A DNA stretch of 25,147 nt, taken from a virus. This document shows, piece after piece, positions 7,464 to 15,330 of the stretch; positions within the stretch are counted from its first letter, which is position 1, and each line of letters begins with the position of its first letter. Location of the stretch: positions 1 through 25,147 of the IMG/VR virus record IMGVR_UViG_3300046009_009564; one strand, written 5' to 3'. Under the pieces are notes generated by a model that did not search any database, had not been told where the DNA came from, and saw only the letters and a list, made by a program, of their open reading frames with translations. Position numbers and translations under genes: made by a program.

Positions 7464-7931
7464 ATGAAGAAAGGAAAAACAACCAAAATAAATGGTTTTA
7501 GAACTTCAAAAGTCCAGTACGGAACAGTAGACTCAAAAAATTTTAAATCACTTTACTTAAACTTACAAACTTGGGCTGAACCAAAAGACGACTATGAAAA
7601 TTGGAATAGAATTGTTTTAAATATGAATAGAGCAATAAAACATTCAATTTACAAAAATATTGATACAAAATTATTTGATCAAAAATTTATTGTTGATTTA
7701 GATTTAAGAACAAGTGGATTACAAATAAAAAAGAAATCATTTATGAATTTAGAAATAAATTTATTTTTAATTGATGAAATAGATTTTAAATCGACAAAAT
7801 TAAAAAAATCATTAAAAAATATAATAAAAGAATTATATTTAGATGTTTTAACAAAAAACGAATATTTTAAATTTTATTTAACTAAAAATGGTAATACTAA
7901 ATTAATTAAGGTAAAAACTGAAAAGGTATAA
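7464..7931 (+). CDS. Conserved-looking protein of unknown function between core genes
   Basis: A 155-residue basic protein, MKKGKTTKINGF at the start, with alternating hydrophobic stretches such as FIVDLDLRTSGLQIKKKSF (about 73-91) and INLFLIDEIDF (about 97-107) that suggest a compact alpha/beta fold. No catalytic motif is seen. It starts 88 bases after the bS21 start on the other strand, and its stop TAA (7929-7931) abuts the promoter-like motif of the protease gene. Position 3' of portal and 5' of the protease again corresponds to the T4 gp67/gp68 region. A role in capsid assembly is only an inference. An ATG at 7451 is out of frame and was not used. Confidence 0.75.
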   Translation: MKKGKTTKINGFRTSKVQYGTVDSKNFKSLYLNLQTWAEPKDDYENWNRIVLNMNRAIKHSIYKNIDTKLFDQKFIVDLDLRTSGLQIKKKSFMNLEINLFLIDEIDFKSTKLKKSLKNIIKELYLDVLTKNEYFKFYLTKNGNTKLIKVKTEKV

Positions 7932-7938
7932 TATTTAT
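7932..7938 (+). promoter_or_regulatory. Candidate promoter motif TATTTAT before the prohead protease
   Basis: TAATATTTATTTAAAA, directly following the stop codon of the upstream gene and 22 bases before the ATG at 7954. Confidence 0.45.
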
Positions 7939-7953
7939 TTAAAAACATTTAAA

Positions 7954-8670
7954 ATGAAAATATTAGCACCTAATGAAATTGGTAAAGGAATTCTTATTGA
8001 ATATGATGCCGGTTATATAAATCCAAGAACAGAAAATAATCATTATATTATGGAATCCAAAAATTTTTTGGATTACTCAAAACCATTTGAGTTTTATGCT
8101 GTTTTACAAAAATATAATACACCAAATAGAAATGGAAGAGTCTATCCGGAAAAAATTCTAAAAAGAGAAGCTGAAAATTATAAAAAGATGATTGAAAAGG
8201 GGACTTCACTTTCAGAATTAAACCACCCAGAATCTTCATTAATTGATTTAGATCGAGTCGCTCACATAATAACTGATGTTTGGTGGGATGGTCCAGTACT
8301 ATTAGGTAAATTAAGATTACTTACAAGTCCTGGATTTCACGAAAGAGGTATTTGCTCAACAAAGGGAGATTTAGCAGCAAATTATCTTAGACAAGGGGTT
8401 ACTCTTGGTATTTCATCTCGTGGTGTTGGTTCACTTAAAAAAGTTGGTGAAACAAATGAAGTACAGGATGATTTTGAATTAATTTGTTTTGACCTTGTTT
8501 CTTCACCATCAACACCAGGTGCGTATCTATTTTTAGATAAAAATGATAGAATGAAATATGAAGAAAATCTTGATGAAGAGAAAAAAATGACAATAGAAAG
8601 AAATGTTGGTGATTCTGGCAACAAATCTCTTGACTTAATGAAAAGATTATCCGATTATTTGGGTAAATAA
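7954..8670 (+). CDS. 21: Prohead core protease (T4 gp21-like serine protease)
   Basis: A 238-residue maturation protease (T4 gp21 is 212) of the herpesvirus-assemblin-like fold. The hallmark block SELNHPESS places the catalytic His at H91. The nucleophile is S154 or S155 in TLGISSRGVGS, and the acidic residue is probably D180 in ELICFDLVSSPSTPGA. The N-terminal LQKYNTPNRNGRVYPEKIL segment (51-69) is also typical of the family. In T4 this enzyme cuts the scaffold, major capsid protein and internal proteins after (L/I)-x-E once the head is built. Several proteins in this window carry such sites. The last 40 residues are charged and may be removed in autoprocessing. The next gene starts 7 bases later. 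Confidence 0.93.
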   Translation: MKILAPNEIGKGILIEYDAGYINPRTENNHYIMESKNFLDYSKPFEFYAVLQKYNTPNRNGRVYPEKILKREAENYKKMIEKGTSLSELNHPESSLIDLDRVAHIITDVWWDGPVLLGKLRLLTSPGFHERGICSTKGDLAANYLRQGVTLGISSRGVGSLKKVGETNEVQDDFELICFDLVSSPSTPGAYLFLDKNDRMKYEENLDEEKKMTIERNVGDSGNKSLDLMKRLSDYLGK

Positions 8671-8677
8671 AAAAAAT

Positions 8678-8893
8678 ATGGAACAAGGAGAAAAATATTT
8701 CGTAGCAAAAATTACATCAGATTTGTTAGATAGTGAATCTGGAAGAGTAAAAAAAATGAAAGAAGAAAAGTTAGTTTTAGGTTATTCACCAACAGATGTT
8801 GAGGCAAAAGTAACAAAAGTTTATGAACATTATACGATGGATTGGAGAATAACATCAATCACTGAAAGTAAAATTGATGAAGTAATTAATTAA
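8678..8893 (+). CDS. Small DUF4494-like protein
   Basis: A 71-residue protein with pattern KYFVAKITSDLLD, GRVKKMKEEKLVLGYSP, DVEAKVTKVYEHY, WRITSITESKIDEVI. The layout of strand, charged turn, KLVLGYSPTDVEAK, then a strand ending in Ile resembles the Bacteroidota DUF4494 family, known mainly from Bacteroides genomes and phages. I recall this resemblance and have not searched it. It is expressed with the protease (7-base gap, no motif of its own) and is closed by a terminator. Function is unknown. Confidence 0.75.
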   Translation: MEQGEKYFVAKITSDLLDSESGRVKKMKEEKLVLGYSPTDVEAKVTKVYEHYTMDWRITSITESKIDEVIN

Positions 8894-8911
8894 TTTTAAA
8901 AATTATTTTTC

Positions 8912-8943
8912 AAAAAAGGGAGGACAAATGTCTTCCCTTTTTT
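8912..8943 (+). terminator. Intrinsic terminator after protease/DUF4494-like pair
   Basis: AAAAAAGGGAGGACA (8912-8926) pairs with TGTCTTCCCTTTTTT (8929-8943) across a 2-base AA spacer, with one G-T wobble, so the closing pairs must open to form a real loop. A T-rich tail follows. It separates the protease transcript from the scaffold gene. Confidence 0.85.
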
Positions 8944-8973
8944 ATTTTATATGAATTTTTTAACAATATGTAA

Positions 8974-8980
8974 TATTTAT
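8974..8980 (+). promoter_or_regulatory. Candidate promoter motif TATTTAT before the scaffold gene
   Basis: GTAATATTTATATTG lies downstream of a terminator and 25 bases before the ATG at 8999, so a promoter is required in this interval. Confidence 0.5.
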
Positions 8981-8998
8981 ATTGTAAAGAACTAATAA

Positions 8999-10675
8999 AT
9001 GGCAAAAGAAAACATTGTAGAGAACACATTATTCCAAATAAAAAATTTGGAAGAGTCTCTTAAAAAAAATGCACAAGGAATACTTTCATCAACAATGAAG
9101 AAAGAAATCAATTCATTAGTAAAAGAATCTCTTATGGAACAAGAAGAGGTTGCAGAGCCAATACCAGACGCAGAAACACCAATGGGTGATGAAGAAATGA
9201 TGGATGCAGAACCTCAAATGGGTGATGAAGAAATGATGGACGCAGAACCTCAAATGGGTGATGAAGAAATGATGGATACTGGTGATATGGAAGAACCAAT
9301 GTCTGACGATGAAACGGTTGATATGACCGGAGCTTCTGACGAAGAGGTAATTAGAGTATTCAAAGCCATGGGTGATAATGATGGCGTTGTGGTTACTAAA
9401 GATAACAATATTATCACATTAACAGATGATGACAATGAGTACATTATTAAATTAAATGAATCTATGGAAAATTTTGAAGAAATTGATATGGAAAAAGATC
9501 TATACGAAATGGATGATTATTCATTTGAAGATGAAGAAGATGACGATATGGAATATTCTTTTGATGATGAAGAAGATGATGAAGATGAAGACTATTCTTT
9601 TGAAGATGAAGAAGATGATGATATGTCTTTTGATGACGAAGAAGAAGATGACGATATGGAATATTCTTTTGATGACGAAGAAGAAGATGATGATATGTCT
9701 TTTGAAGAAAAGGGTAGTAGGAAATCACATCCAGAATGGTATGAATTTTCAGAAAAAGACACTTTATACGAATTAGAATTGGATGATAAAGATATGAATA
9801 TGTATGAAACTCCAATGTATGAACAAGGAACAGAAGATATCCTTGAATTCGGAGAAAATATGTATGAAGAAGATGGAGTAGACCTTGTTGAATTCGGAGA
9901 AAATATGTACGAAGAAGACGGAGTAGACCTTGTTGAATTCGGAGAAAATATGTACGAAGAAGACACAGATTATGTTGAAGTTATGGAATCAAAATCTTTT
10001 TCACCTAAAGGAAGAGTTGGTAGAGTTAAAAAGGTAGATTTTAAATCAAACACAGTTGGTGGTTTTAATGAAAAAAGAAAAGAAGCCTTTGGTGGTAAAG
10101 TAAAAGCTCACGGTACCGGTAAAGCTAAATTTACTTACAAAGATGGTGAAAATTTAGATGGTGAATTTAAAATTAAACCAAAATCTAAAAAAGTTGAAAC
10201 TAAAGAAGCGTCAAGATTTGTAAAATCTGTAGATAGAAAAGTTAAAAGAGGATTAATGGCTGCACCAGGACAACTTAAAGAAGAAGTTGTTGAATTAAGA
10301 ACTAAAAATCAAGAATACAGAAAAGCTCTTGATTTGTTTAGAACAAAACTTAATGAGGTTGCGGTATTTAACTCAAATTTAGCTTACGCTACAAGATTGT
10401 TTACCGAACATTCAACAACAAAACAAGAAAAGATTAATATTCTTAGAAGATTTGACGATGTTGAAACTTTAAAGGAATCTAAAAATCTTTACAGAGTTAT
10501 TAAAAACGAACTTTCAGACGGAACTTTGAACGAAAGTGTAAGTTTAAATGAATCAATTCAAAGAACAGTTAATAATTCAGTTTCATCTGGTTCTGCTGTT
10601 AATTTGATTGAGTCTAAGACTTATGAAAATCCTCAATTCTTGAGAATGAAAGATTTAATGACAAAAATAAAATAA
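8999..10675 (+). CDS. 22: Prohead scaffold/core protein (gp22-like) with acidic repeats
   Basis: A 558-residue, extremely acidic protein between protease and major capsid gene, the T4 gp22 position (T4 gp22 is 269 residues). Residues 1-45 are helical. Residues 61-93 hold three tandem units (MGDEEMMDAEPQ), 170-240 are runs of Asp/Glu with YSFDDEE units, and 280-325 hold three units of FGENMYEEDGVDLVE. A basic region follows (about 335-420). A helical C-terminal domain (about 424-558) includes LKEEVVELRTKNQEYRKALD and KLNEVAVFNSNLAYATRLF, which I take as the conserved scaffold part. The end carries several L-x-E-S sites (TLNES, SLNES, LIES), as expected for a core protein shredded by the prohead protease. 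Homology to gp22 rests on position, composition and these sites. Confidence 0.8.
   Translation: MAKENIVENTLFQIKNLEESLKKNAQGILSSTMKKEINSLVKESLMEQEEVAEPIPDAETPMGDEEMMDAEPQMGDEEMMDAEPQMGDEEMMDTGDMEEPMSDDETVDMTGASDEEVIRVFKAMGDNDGVVVTKDNNIITLTDDDNEYIIKLNESMENFEEIDMEKDLYEMDDYSFEDEEDDDMEYSFDDEEDDEDEDYSFEDEEDDDMSFDDEEEDDDMEYSFDDEEEDDDMSFEEKGSRKSHPEWYEFSEKDTLYELELDDKDMNMYETPMYEQGTEDILEFGENMYEEDGVDLVEFGENMYEEDGVDLVEFGENMYEEDTDYVEVMESKSFSPKGRVGRVKKVDFKSNTVGGFNEKRKEAFGGKVKAHGTGKAKFTYKDGENLDGEFKIKPKSKKVETKEASRFVKSVDRKVKRGLMAAPGQLKEEVVELRTKNQEYRKALDLFRTKLNEVAVFNSNLAYATRLFTEHSTTKQEKINILRRFDDVETLKESKNLYRVIKNELSDGTLNESVSLNESIQRTVNNSVSSGSAVNLIESKTYENPQFLRMKDLMTKIK
9182..9280 (+). repeat. Three 36-bp tandem repeats in the scaffold gene
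   Basis: Units begin at 9182, 9218 and 9254 with ATGGGTGATGAAGAAATGAT; the third is truncated. They encode MGDEEMMDAEPQ. Wholly coding, in frame and acidic. Confidence 0.85.
9845..9965 (+). repeat. Three 45-bp tandem repeats in the scaffold gene
   Basis: Units begin at 9845, 9890 and 9935 with GAATTCGGAGAAAATATGTA (C for T at the end of the later copies). They encode EFGENMYEEDGVDLV. Only silent-type differences separate the complete copies, indicating recent expansion. Confidence 0.85.
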
Positions 10676-10706
10676 ACAAAAAATAAACTTTTTTAAAAGT
10701 CAAGTA

Positions 10707-10713
10707 TATTTAT
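10707..10713 (+). promoter_or_regulatory. Candidate promoter motif TATTTAT before the major capsid gene
   Basis: GTATATTTATAATATAC begins 47 bases before the ATG at 10754, giving this gene the longest leader of the set. The leader between motif and start is almost pure A with few T and C, which should stay unstructured and favour initiation. Confidence 0.5.
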
Positions 10714-10753
10714 AATATACATAAATAAAAAATAAAACAAAAAACCAATAAAA

Positions 10754-12604
10754 ATGGGAGCATTATTAGAATCAGGTCTTGTTGGTAACATCGGTCTTAA
10801 GCACCTTAAAGTTATCAAAGAAGATACAATTAACAAATGGGACAGATTAGGGTTCCTAGAAGGTCTTAGAGGCCACCTAAAAGAAAATGTTGCGCAATTA
10901 TATGAAAACCAAGCGTCTCACTTGATTAACGAAGCAACTTCAGAAGGTTCTAACGGAGCTTTTGAAACAGTTGTTTTCCCAATCGTAAGAAGAGTTTTCT
11001 CTAAATTGTTAGCTAACGATATCGTATCAGTACAAGCTATGAACTTACCAATCGGTAAATTGTTCTACTTTGTACCTAGAATCCAAGGATATATTGATTC
11101 AGGTGCATATCAATTACCTGATGGTGCTGCACACTATAAACCAGTTGGTGCTCCAGGTGGACCTACAGCTTCTGATTTAAATGATATCGGATATCCACCA
11201 GCAGCAAACGCTTTCCAAAAAAATCTTTATGATTTATTTTATGAAGGTGCTGAAGCAGGTTTAGATCCAGCAGGATTGTTTGACTATTCAAAAGGAAAAT
11301 GGTCTGCAGTAACAGCTGATACTACAGTTGTTAAATGGTCTGGTAGCGATTTAGTTGAAATTTCAAACGACGATCCTGTATATGTTAAAAATACAAGAAA
11401 AGTTTTAATTAAACTTTGTGGATGGAATGCACTTCCTGGTGCTGGTAAACTTATAGGACCTGATGGTAATGAAATGGATACTGAAACTTTCCTTTCTGAC
11501 CTTAAAATTTTACCTAACTTTACTAATTTAGGAATTGATGCAGATAATGTTTGTGAAATCCCAACAGCAACTACACCATTATTATTTAGAGTTGTTACTC
11601 AAAAATATGGTAGAGGTATTGTTGATTATGGTAAACAAACAAAAACAACTTTCCCAACTGATGGAAATGGTGGTTCTTTCTACGATATTTGTAGTCCTGA
11701 TGGGTGTATCGTTCTTGAAGTTGACCTTTCTTGTCCAGCATGTGCTAACTGTGGTAGCGATTCATTAGACGGTTATACTGGAACAACACTTTCTGCTATT
11801 ACTTCTGGAGAATCTTTTACCGCTGTATGGAGAAGATATGAAAACTTAGAATTCCAAGACGAAATTGGTGAAGTATCTTTTGATCTTGAGTCTGTAACTG
11901 TATCTGTTACTGAAAGAAAATTAAGAGCTCAATGGTCACCAGAACTTGCACAAGACGTTGCGGCATTCCATAATATCGACGCTGAAGCTGAATTGACAGC
12001 ATTACTTTCTGAACAAGTTGCTGCTGAAATCGATAGAGAAATCTTGAGAGATTTGAGAAAAGGTGCTGCTTGGAATTTAAGATGGGATTACAACGGATGG
12101 AGAAGATTAAACTTAACAACTTCTTACACTCAAAAAGATTGGAACCAGACTTTAATTACAGCAATCAACCAATTGTCTGCACAAATTCACAAATCAACTT
12201 TGAGAGGTGGTGCAAACTGGATTGTTGTTTCTTCTGAGGTTTCTGCAATCTTTGACGACCTTGAGTACTTCCACGTATCAAATGCGTCTCCTGAGCAAGA
12301 TCAATACAATATGGGTATTGAAAGAGTTGGAACATTATCTGGTAGATACCAAGTTTATAGAGATCCATACTTCCCGCCAAATCAAATCTTGATTGGTCAC
12401 AAAGGTACATCTCTATTGGATACTGGTTACATCTACGCTCCGTACGTACCACTTCAATTAACACCTACAATGTATAACCCATTCAACTTTACACCTATCA
12501 AAGGTATAATGACGAGATACGCGAAAAAAATGGTGAACAACCGTTTCTATGCGAGAATTACTGTTGATGGTGTTCGTACATTTGATTTAAGAGAATTAAG
12601 ATAA
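10754..12604 (+). CDS. 23: Major capsid protein (T4 gp23-like)
   Basis: Main hexamer subunit of the head, 616 residues (T4 gp23 is 521). The N-terminal 60 residues are a helical propeptide ending SHLINE-A, a perfect (L/I)-x-E site for the gp21-type protease at nearly the T4 position (residue 65). FETVVFPIVRRVFSKLLAND (70-89) matches the start of the mature T4 protein. The conserved block SVTVSVTERKLRAQWSPELA, DVAAFHNIDAEAELT and EIDREILRDL lies at about 380-435. An enlarged middle section contains a Cys cluster, C313, C318, C327, C330 and C333 (DICSPDGC, SCPACANCG). Codons end in C more often than in neighbouring genes, as expected for very high expression. A strong terminator follows. Confidence 0.96.
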   Translation: MGALLESGLVGNIGLKHLKVIKEDTINKWDRLGFLEGLRGHLKENVAQLYENQASHLINEATSEGSNGAFETVVFPIVRRVFSKLLANDIVSVQAMNLPIGKLFYFVPRIQGYIDSGAYQLPDGAAHYKPVGAPGGPTASDLNDIGYPPAANAFQKNLYDLFYEGAEAGLDPAGLFDYSKGKWSAVTADTTVVKWSGSDLVEISNDDPVYVKNTRKVLIKLCGWNALPGAGKLIGPDGNEMDTETFLSDLKILPNFTNLGIDADNVCEIPTATTPLLFRVVTQKYGRGIVDYGKQTKTTFPTDGNGGSFYDICSPDGCIVLEVDLSCPACANCGSDSLDGYTGTTLSAITSGESFTAVWRRYENLEFQDEIGEVSFDLESVTVSVTERKLRAQWSPELAQDVAAFHNIDAEAELTALLSEQVAAEIDREILRDLRKGAAWNLRWDYNGWRRLNLTTSYTQKDWNQTLITAINQLSAQIHKSTLRGGANWIVVSSEVSAIFDDLEYFHVSNASPEQDQYNMGIERVGTLSGRYQVYRDPYFPPNQILIGHKGTSLLDTGYIYAPYVPLQLTPTMYNPFNFTPIKGIMTRYAKKMVNNRFYARITVDGVRTFDLRELR

Positions 12605-12625
12605 GATATCTTAAACGAATAAGAG

Positions 12626-12655
12626 AAAGGAGACAAGTAATTGTCTCCTTTTTTT
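12626..12655 (+). terminator. Strong intrinsic terminator after the major capsid gene
   Basis: Perfect 11-bp stem AAAGGAGACAA (12626-12636) with TTGTCTCCTTT (12641-12651), GTAA loop, then more T. It marks the end of the head transcript and the left border of the insert carrying the secreted protein. Confidence 0.92.
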
Positions 12656-12727
12656 GTAAATAATAATTTATTACCACTAAATGTTCATTTGACACAAAAT
12701 TTACTTTATAATTAAACTTTTTCAAAG

Positions 12728-12734
12728 TATTTAT
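12728..12734 (+). promoter_or_regulatory. Candidate promoter motif TATTTAT before the secreted protein gene
   Basis: AAGTATTTATTAAG lies 26 bases before the ATG at 12754. AAGTATTT (12726-12733) and AAATACTT further on form an inverted repeat that could fold into a hairpin or bind a regulator. Use of the same motif as the head genes suggests co-timed expression. Confidence 0.45.
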
Positions 12735-12753
12735 TAAGAAAAAATACTTAATT

Positions 12754-15330
12754 ATGAAAAGTTTTTTAATCTTACTATTTACCCTAATTTCTTTTATAGG
12801 AATTACACAAGTATCAAGTCTTTATTCATTTTCTGAGACAACCGGTACATATACGGCAATTGTTGGTGGTACTCAATTAGTAACAACAACTGGTGGTGCT
12901 ATCACTTATGATACTGATGGTAGTTATTTTACAATACCATCCGGATCACAATTTCAGTTTAACAATACAACAATTACATCTGTTAATATGACGGCAGATG
13001 GTGCTTTGTTTTTAAACCCAGGAACAACAACAACAGGAAATAGTGTAACTGGACCATTATCATCAACAGGTACTGCAGTGGGTGTTATTGCAGGTATGGG
13101 TATGGATTTAAGAAGTACGGCAATTGCGTCACAAGTATATGAAAGAAGATGGGAGGATGTAGGTACTGAAGTGGTGTTTCAATGGCAAAATGCTGCAAGA
13201 TATTTACAAAGTAGTTCAGAAAGATTTTCATTTCAAATCAGAGTAAACAAATCAAATGGTCAAATAAGTGTTGTGTATGGTAATATGACGACAATTACAA
13301 CAAGTACAACTTATCAACCAATGGTTGGTTTAAGGGGTTCCACAAATACAGACTACAATAACAGAAGATTAACAACTTCTATACCGGATGCAACACCAAA
13401 TTGGGGGGCACCAAATGGTACAACCGCCGGAACATCTAATGCTCACAACGTAAGGTTTCGTAGTGGATGTGTCCCTTCAACAGGGTTAATATTTATTTGG
13501 ACTGTGCAGTCTTGTATAGGTCCTACATTACCAACAATATCATACACTTCATCATCAACTGCAAATCTTTCTTGGACGGCACCATCACCAACACCAAGCA
13601 ATGGTTATAATTGGGAATTAAGGTCGTCAGGTGCTGGCGGTAGCGGATCTACCGGACTTGCGGCATCTGGAATAGTCGGTACAACAACCACGACCGCGAG
13701 TAGTTTAACCCAACAAACGTCCTATATTCTTTATGTACAAAGTAATTGTGGTGGAACTACAAGTTCTTGGGTTGCTTCTACCTCATCCATAAGTCCACCA
13801 ACTAATAATGATTGTTCAAATGCAACATCTGTCACAGTAAACAGTTCTTCAACTTGTACCTCAACAACTTCCGCTAGTAGTGTTGGTGCAACACAATCAT
13901 CAGCGGCATGTGCCGGTACAGGTGCTGATGATGATGTTTGGTTTTCTTTTGTTGCAACAAATACTTCACATGTTATTACTGTCACACCAGGTACTATGGC
14001 TGATGTTGTTTTTCAAGTGTATGGTGGTAATTGTGGTGGACTTTCATCACTATCTTGTATTGATGCGACGGCAGGTTCTAGTGTAGAAACCACAACAGTT
14101 AATAGTTTAAGTATTGGCGTTACTTACTACATAAGAATTCATAGTTACGCATCCACTGTTGGGTCAAGAGGTACTTTTACAGTTTGTATCACAACACCCT
14201 GTACTACACCAACAACTGCGGGTACATTATCATCAGATAAAACGACAACAGTTGTAAATGATGCTGTTACATTCTCAATTGTGGGAAATGGGGGTAGTGT
14301 AACATTATTAGAATGGTCTTTTAATAATTTTAGTACAGTTGACGGATCAATAACAAATCCTATTATGCCATACACATTACAACTAAATGTTGCACAAGCA
14401 AATATGTATTTTAGGGCAACTTCAGTAAGTGGTTCTTGTCCTGCTGGTGTCACATCACCAATTTTAGTCACATTAGAACTTGCACCACCATATACTTATG
14501 GGGTTAGTGATGGTGATTATATATCAAATGTGACATTAAGTAATATCAACAATACGTCAACAAATGATGGTGATGCTTACCAAGATTTTACTTCTCAAAT
14601 TATTGAGTTAACTAAAGGGGAACCATACCAATTAAGTGTTACCGCAACAAATACCTTTCAATCCGGACAAGGATACGCCGCTTGGATTGACTATAATGGT
14701 GACGGTATTTTTCAAACAACAGAAAATGTTTTACAAAAAGCACCAGCAAATTCAACATCAGAATTAATTACAGTACCATCAGATGCTGCAACCGGTGACT
14801 TTTTAATGAGAGTTTTATCAGCTTGGGGTTCAACGCCATCAAACGATGCTTATTATTCAACAGGGTATGGTTATGGTGAAATAGAGGAATACACTGTTAG
14901 ACTTTCAAATCCGGTGTCATTACCTGTAGAACTACTTTATTTTGAAGGTGTAAAATATCCATCATTTAATAACTTAAAATGGGCTACAGCATCAGAACAA
15001 AATTCATCTCATTTTGATATCGAAAGAAGTGAAGATGGTGAAAATTGGAGAGTTGTTGGTACTAAATTAGCGGCGGGTAATAGTCAGTCATTAATAAATT
15101 ACACCTATCTTGATTATTATAACCAAGATAATATTGTTTATTACAGACTGGTACAATATGATATTGATGGTCAACATAAAATTTACGGACCAATATCAAT
15201 AGAAGGATTTTTTTCAAGTAAAAAAATTGTAAAATATATAAATCTTACTGGTCAAGAAGTTAATGAAACATATAAAGGAGTTGTGTTTGAAGTATATGAA
15301 GACGGTACTATGAGAAAAATTATTAGATGA
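12754..15330 (+). CDS. Secreted multidomain surface protein with GEVED domain and T9SS-like C-terminus
   Basis: An 858-residue protein. Residues 1-22 are a Sec signal peptide (MKSFLILLFTLISFIGITQV). A Ser/Thr/Gly-rich beta region follows (25-250), then a fibronectin III-like domain (about 257-345, SSTANLSWTAPSPTPSNGYN), a Cys-containing PPC-like beta domain (352-480, DDDVWFSF) and a GEVED domain (about 590-716, AAWIDYNGDGIF and YGEIEEYTV). The C-terminal part is typical of Flavobacteriia secreted proteins (LPVELLYFEG, LKWATASEQN, FDIERSEDGENW, YYRLVQYDIDG). The end, KYINLTGQEVNE...GVVFEVYEDGTMRKIIR, resembles a short type A sorting signal of type IX secretion. Domain names are by recognition. 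Expected fate is export to the host cell surface; virion use is less likely given the signal peptide. The next gene overlaps by 4 bases. Confidence 0.88.
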   Translation: MKSFLILLFTLISFIGITQVSSLYSFSETTGTYTAIVGGTQLVTTTGGAITYDTDGSYFTIPSGSQFQFNNTTITSVNMTADGALFLNPGTTTTGNSVTGPLSSTGTAVGVIAGMGMDLRSTAIASQVYERRWEDVGTEVVFQWQNAARYLQSSSERFSFQIRVNKSNGQISVVYGNMTTITTSTTYQPMVGLRGSTNTDYNNRRLTTSIPDATPNWGAPNGTTAGTSNAHNVRFRSGCVPSTGLIFIWTVQSCIGPTLPTISYTSSSTANLSWTAPSPTPSNGYNWELRSSGAGGSGSTGLAASGIVGTTTTTASSLTQQTSYILYVQSNCGGTTSSWVASTSSISPPTNNDCSNATSVTVNSSSTCTSTTSASSVGATQSSAACAGTGADDDVWFSFVATNTSHVITVTPGTMADVVFQVYGGNCGGLSSLSCIDATAGSSVETTTVNSLSIGVTYYIRIHSYASTVGSRGTFTVCITTPCTTPTTAGTLSSDKTTTVVNDAVTFSIVGNGGSVTLLEWSFNNFSTVDGSITNPIMPYTLQLNVAQANMYFRATSVSGSCPAGVTSPILVTLELAPPYTYGVSDGDYISNVTLSNINNTSTNDGDAYQDFTSQIIELTKGEPYQLSVTATNTFQSGQGYAAWIDYNGDGIFQTTENVLQKAPANSTSELITVPSDAATGDFLMRVLSAWGSTPSNDAYYSTGYGYGEIEEYTVRLSNPVSLPVELLYFEGVKYPSFNNLKWATASEQNSSHFDIERSEDGENWRVVGTKLAAGNSQSLINYTYLDYYNQDNIVYYRLVQYDIDGQHKIYGPISIEGFFSSKKIVKYINLTGQEVNETYKGVVFEVYEDGTMRKIIR

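Noticed and set aside
9182-9965. Possible CRISPR array
   Set aside because: Repeats are contiguous, in frame and coding, without unique spacers.
9592-9966. Ser-rich open frame on the minus strand inside the scaffold gene
   Set aside because: It is the mirror of the GAA/GAT-rich acidic repeats; the composition is fully explained by the + strand gene.
12689-12712. TTGACA and TATAAT upstream of the secreted protein gene
   Set aside because: The spacer is only 12 bases, too short for a sigma70 promoter, and Bacteroidota do not use this consensus.
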